64,000 nucleotides of DNA from the NCBI RefSeq assembly GCF_000155775.1, contig NZ_DS989811.1, forward strand, positions 316,914-380,913, given 5' to 3'. This stretch comes from Glaciecola sp. HTCC2999 (lineage in GTDB: Bacteria; Pseudomonadota; Gammaproteobacteria; Enterobacterales; Alteromonadaceae). The notes below the pieces were generated by a model. That model searched no databases and was not told where the DNA came from. It worked only from the letters and a program-made list of their open reading frames with translations. This document shows, piece by piece, positions 63,273-64,000 of this stretch. Position numbers and translations under genes: made by a program. Position 1 is the first letter of the stretch. Every line of letters begins with the position of its first letter.

Positions 63273-64000
63273 TTATTTTAAGGGGGCAATACGTATGTAT
63301 TCGCCATTATTGACTTTCAATGCAGCTGCAGTTTCTCGCGATATAAGGATGTGGTCATCGGTCACTTCAACGGGTTGCAATACTCCGCGAAAATCAGCCA
63401 CTTGGGTGTTAATGATGATATGTAAAGGCGCTTGTGGATTAATCGTTGCTACAAGTACTGGTTTCCTAATTGAGTCACGAACTGTTTTTAGTGAGTCTAC
63501 GTCGGCTTCAATTGTAGGACCCGCGTCAAAAATATCCACATACCCTCGACATTTAAAGCCTTCATTTTTAAGTAATGCTAATGCTGGTTTTGTTTTTTCA
63601 TGCACTTGACCAATTGCTGCCTGAGCTGCAGAAGATAAAAGATTGACATAAATTGGATATTTAGGCATTAATTCTGCGATAAAGACTTTATTACCAATTC
63701 CAGTAAGGTAATCAGCCGTAGGGAAGTCCATTGAGAAAAAATGAGTTTCCAGCCATTCCCAAAACGGTGAGCGTCCATTTTGATCACTCACACCGCGCAT
63801 CTCGGCAATGACTTGCTCGGTAAAACGGGTCTGATGTTCTGCCATAAACAAGAATCGGACTTTAGACAAAAACCGGCCCATATTAGGTAGTCGAGCTTGT
63901 TCACGTAAAAATAACGTGCATATTTCACTCACTCCCGAGTAGTCATTACAGACAGTGAGGATCTCAACCGTATTATGAATATTCAGCTCACGAGAAGCAT
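63273..64000 (-). CDS. astA: Arginine N-succinyltransferase, C-terminal part
   Basis: The reading frame is open to the window edge and gives 242 codons; about 100 N-terminal residues lie outside. Visible AstA sequence includes ASRELNIHNTVEIL, CNDYSGVSEICTLFLREQ, QVIAEMRGVSDQNGRSPFW, FFSMDFPTADYLTG, FIAELMPKYPIYVNLLS and YVDIFDAGPTIEADVD. It transfers succinyl from succinyl-CoA to arginine, first step of the AST pathway. astD follows 24 bases downstream. GTG codons inside this frame are not the start. Confidence 0.95.
   Translation of the reverse strand, partial: ASRELNIHNTVEILTVCNDYSGVSEICTLFLREQARLPNMGRFLSKVRFLFMAEHQTRFTEQVIAEMRGVSDQNGRSPFWEWLETHFFSMDFPTADYLTGIGNKVFIAELMPKYPIYVNLLSSAAQAAIGQVHEKTKPALALLKNEGFKCRGYVDIFDAGPTIEADVDSLKTVRDSIRKPVLVATINPQAPLHIIINTQVADFRGVLQPVEVTDDHILISRETAAALKVNNGEYIRIAPLK

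Overview
The window is a stretch of chromosome from a marine-type gammaproteobacterium, most like the order Alteromonadales (Shewanella/Psychrobium/Colwellia relatives). The grounds are the gene set: an ast arginine-succinylation block with a DUF1338 gene, DUF2982, DUF3422 and VF530-family genes, a DUF3612-type regulator, a TRAP transporter with its own two-component system, and A+T-rich intergenic DNA. The assignment is inference from gene content. No rRNA, tRNA or CRISPR array was recognised.

Layout. 1-0.5 kb: end of the S10 ribosomal operon (rpmC, rpsQ), closed by a strong terminator. 0.5-2.8 kb: a stand-alone malate-synthase-G-like domain divergent from a large XRE/DUF3612 regulator. 2.8-8.2 kb: Cache histidine kinase and NarL-type regulator divergent from a TakP-like TRAP transporter. 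8.3-11.9 kb: LysE exporter, FadR-type regulator, formamidase-like hydrolase and kynureninase. 12-20.4 kb: waaA (with two compensating frameshifts), an SDR, a large secreted protein of unknown function, nitroreductase, M3 peptidase, purU. 20.7-30.7 kb: a polyhydroxyalkanoate (PHA) region (phaB, phaZ, two phasins, phaR, phaC) that contains a three-subunit proton-translocating transhydrogenase, with a murein transglycosylase between phaB and phaZ. 30.9-49.5 kb: mrcB, a nitrogen-controlled glnK-amtB operon (sigma-54 promoter and NtrC-type site visible), DUF3422, an EAL gene remnant, an acetyltransferase, a frameshifted ggt, a DyP-type peroxidase, pyrB-hemL, a TetR-controlled RND efflux pump and DUF2982. 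57.3-64 kb: REC-HPt protein, parC, DUF1338, astD, astA (cut by the window edge).

The most interesting region is an integrated element of about 7.8 kb (49593-57402) between DUF2982 and the REC-HPt gene. It has a tyrosine integrase flanked by a perfect 65-bp inverted repeat, and a cargo segment flanked by a perfect 384-bp inverted repeat. The two repeat systems meet at a shared 7-bp sequence, TAATGAA, which also sits at both outer junctions. Read as a tyrosine-recombinase system, 50816-51257 is an intact attP, and the element's outer ends are a second attP of the same sequence, split into attL and attR. The free circle would therefore carry two attP sites in inverted orientation. Joining the outer flanks at TAATGAA rebuilds a continuous reading frame for the C-terminus of the REC-HPt gene, which fixes the insertion point. 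The element swaps in a different C-terminus, encoded in its own repeat. The cargo is a SNIPE-type anti-phage nuclease (membrane anchor, coiled coil, DUF4041, GIY-YIG), a protein with motifs like family A polymerases, a lipoprotein and two unknown proteins. It looks like a small, possibly self-replicating, phage-defence element.
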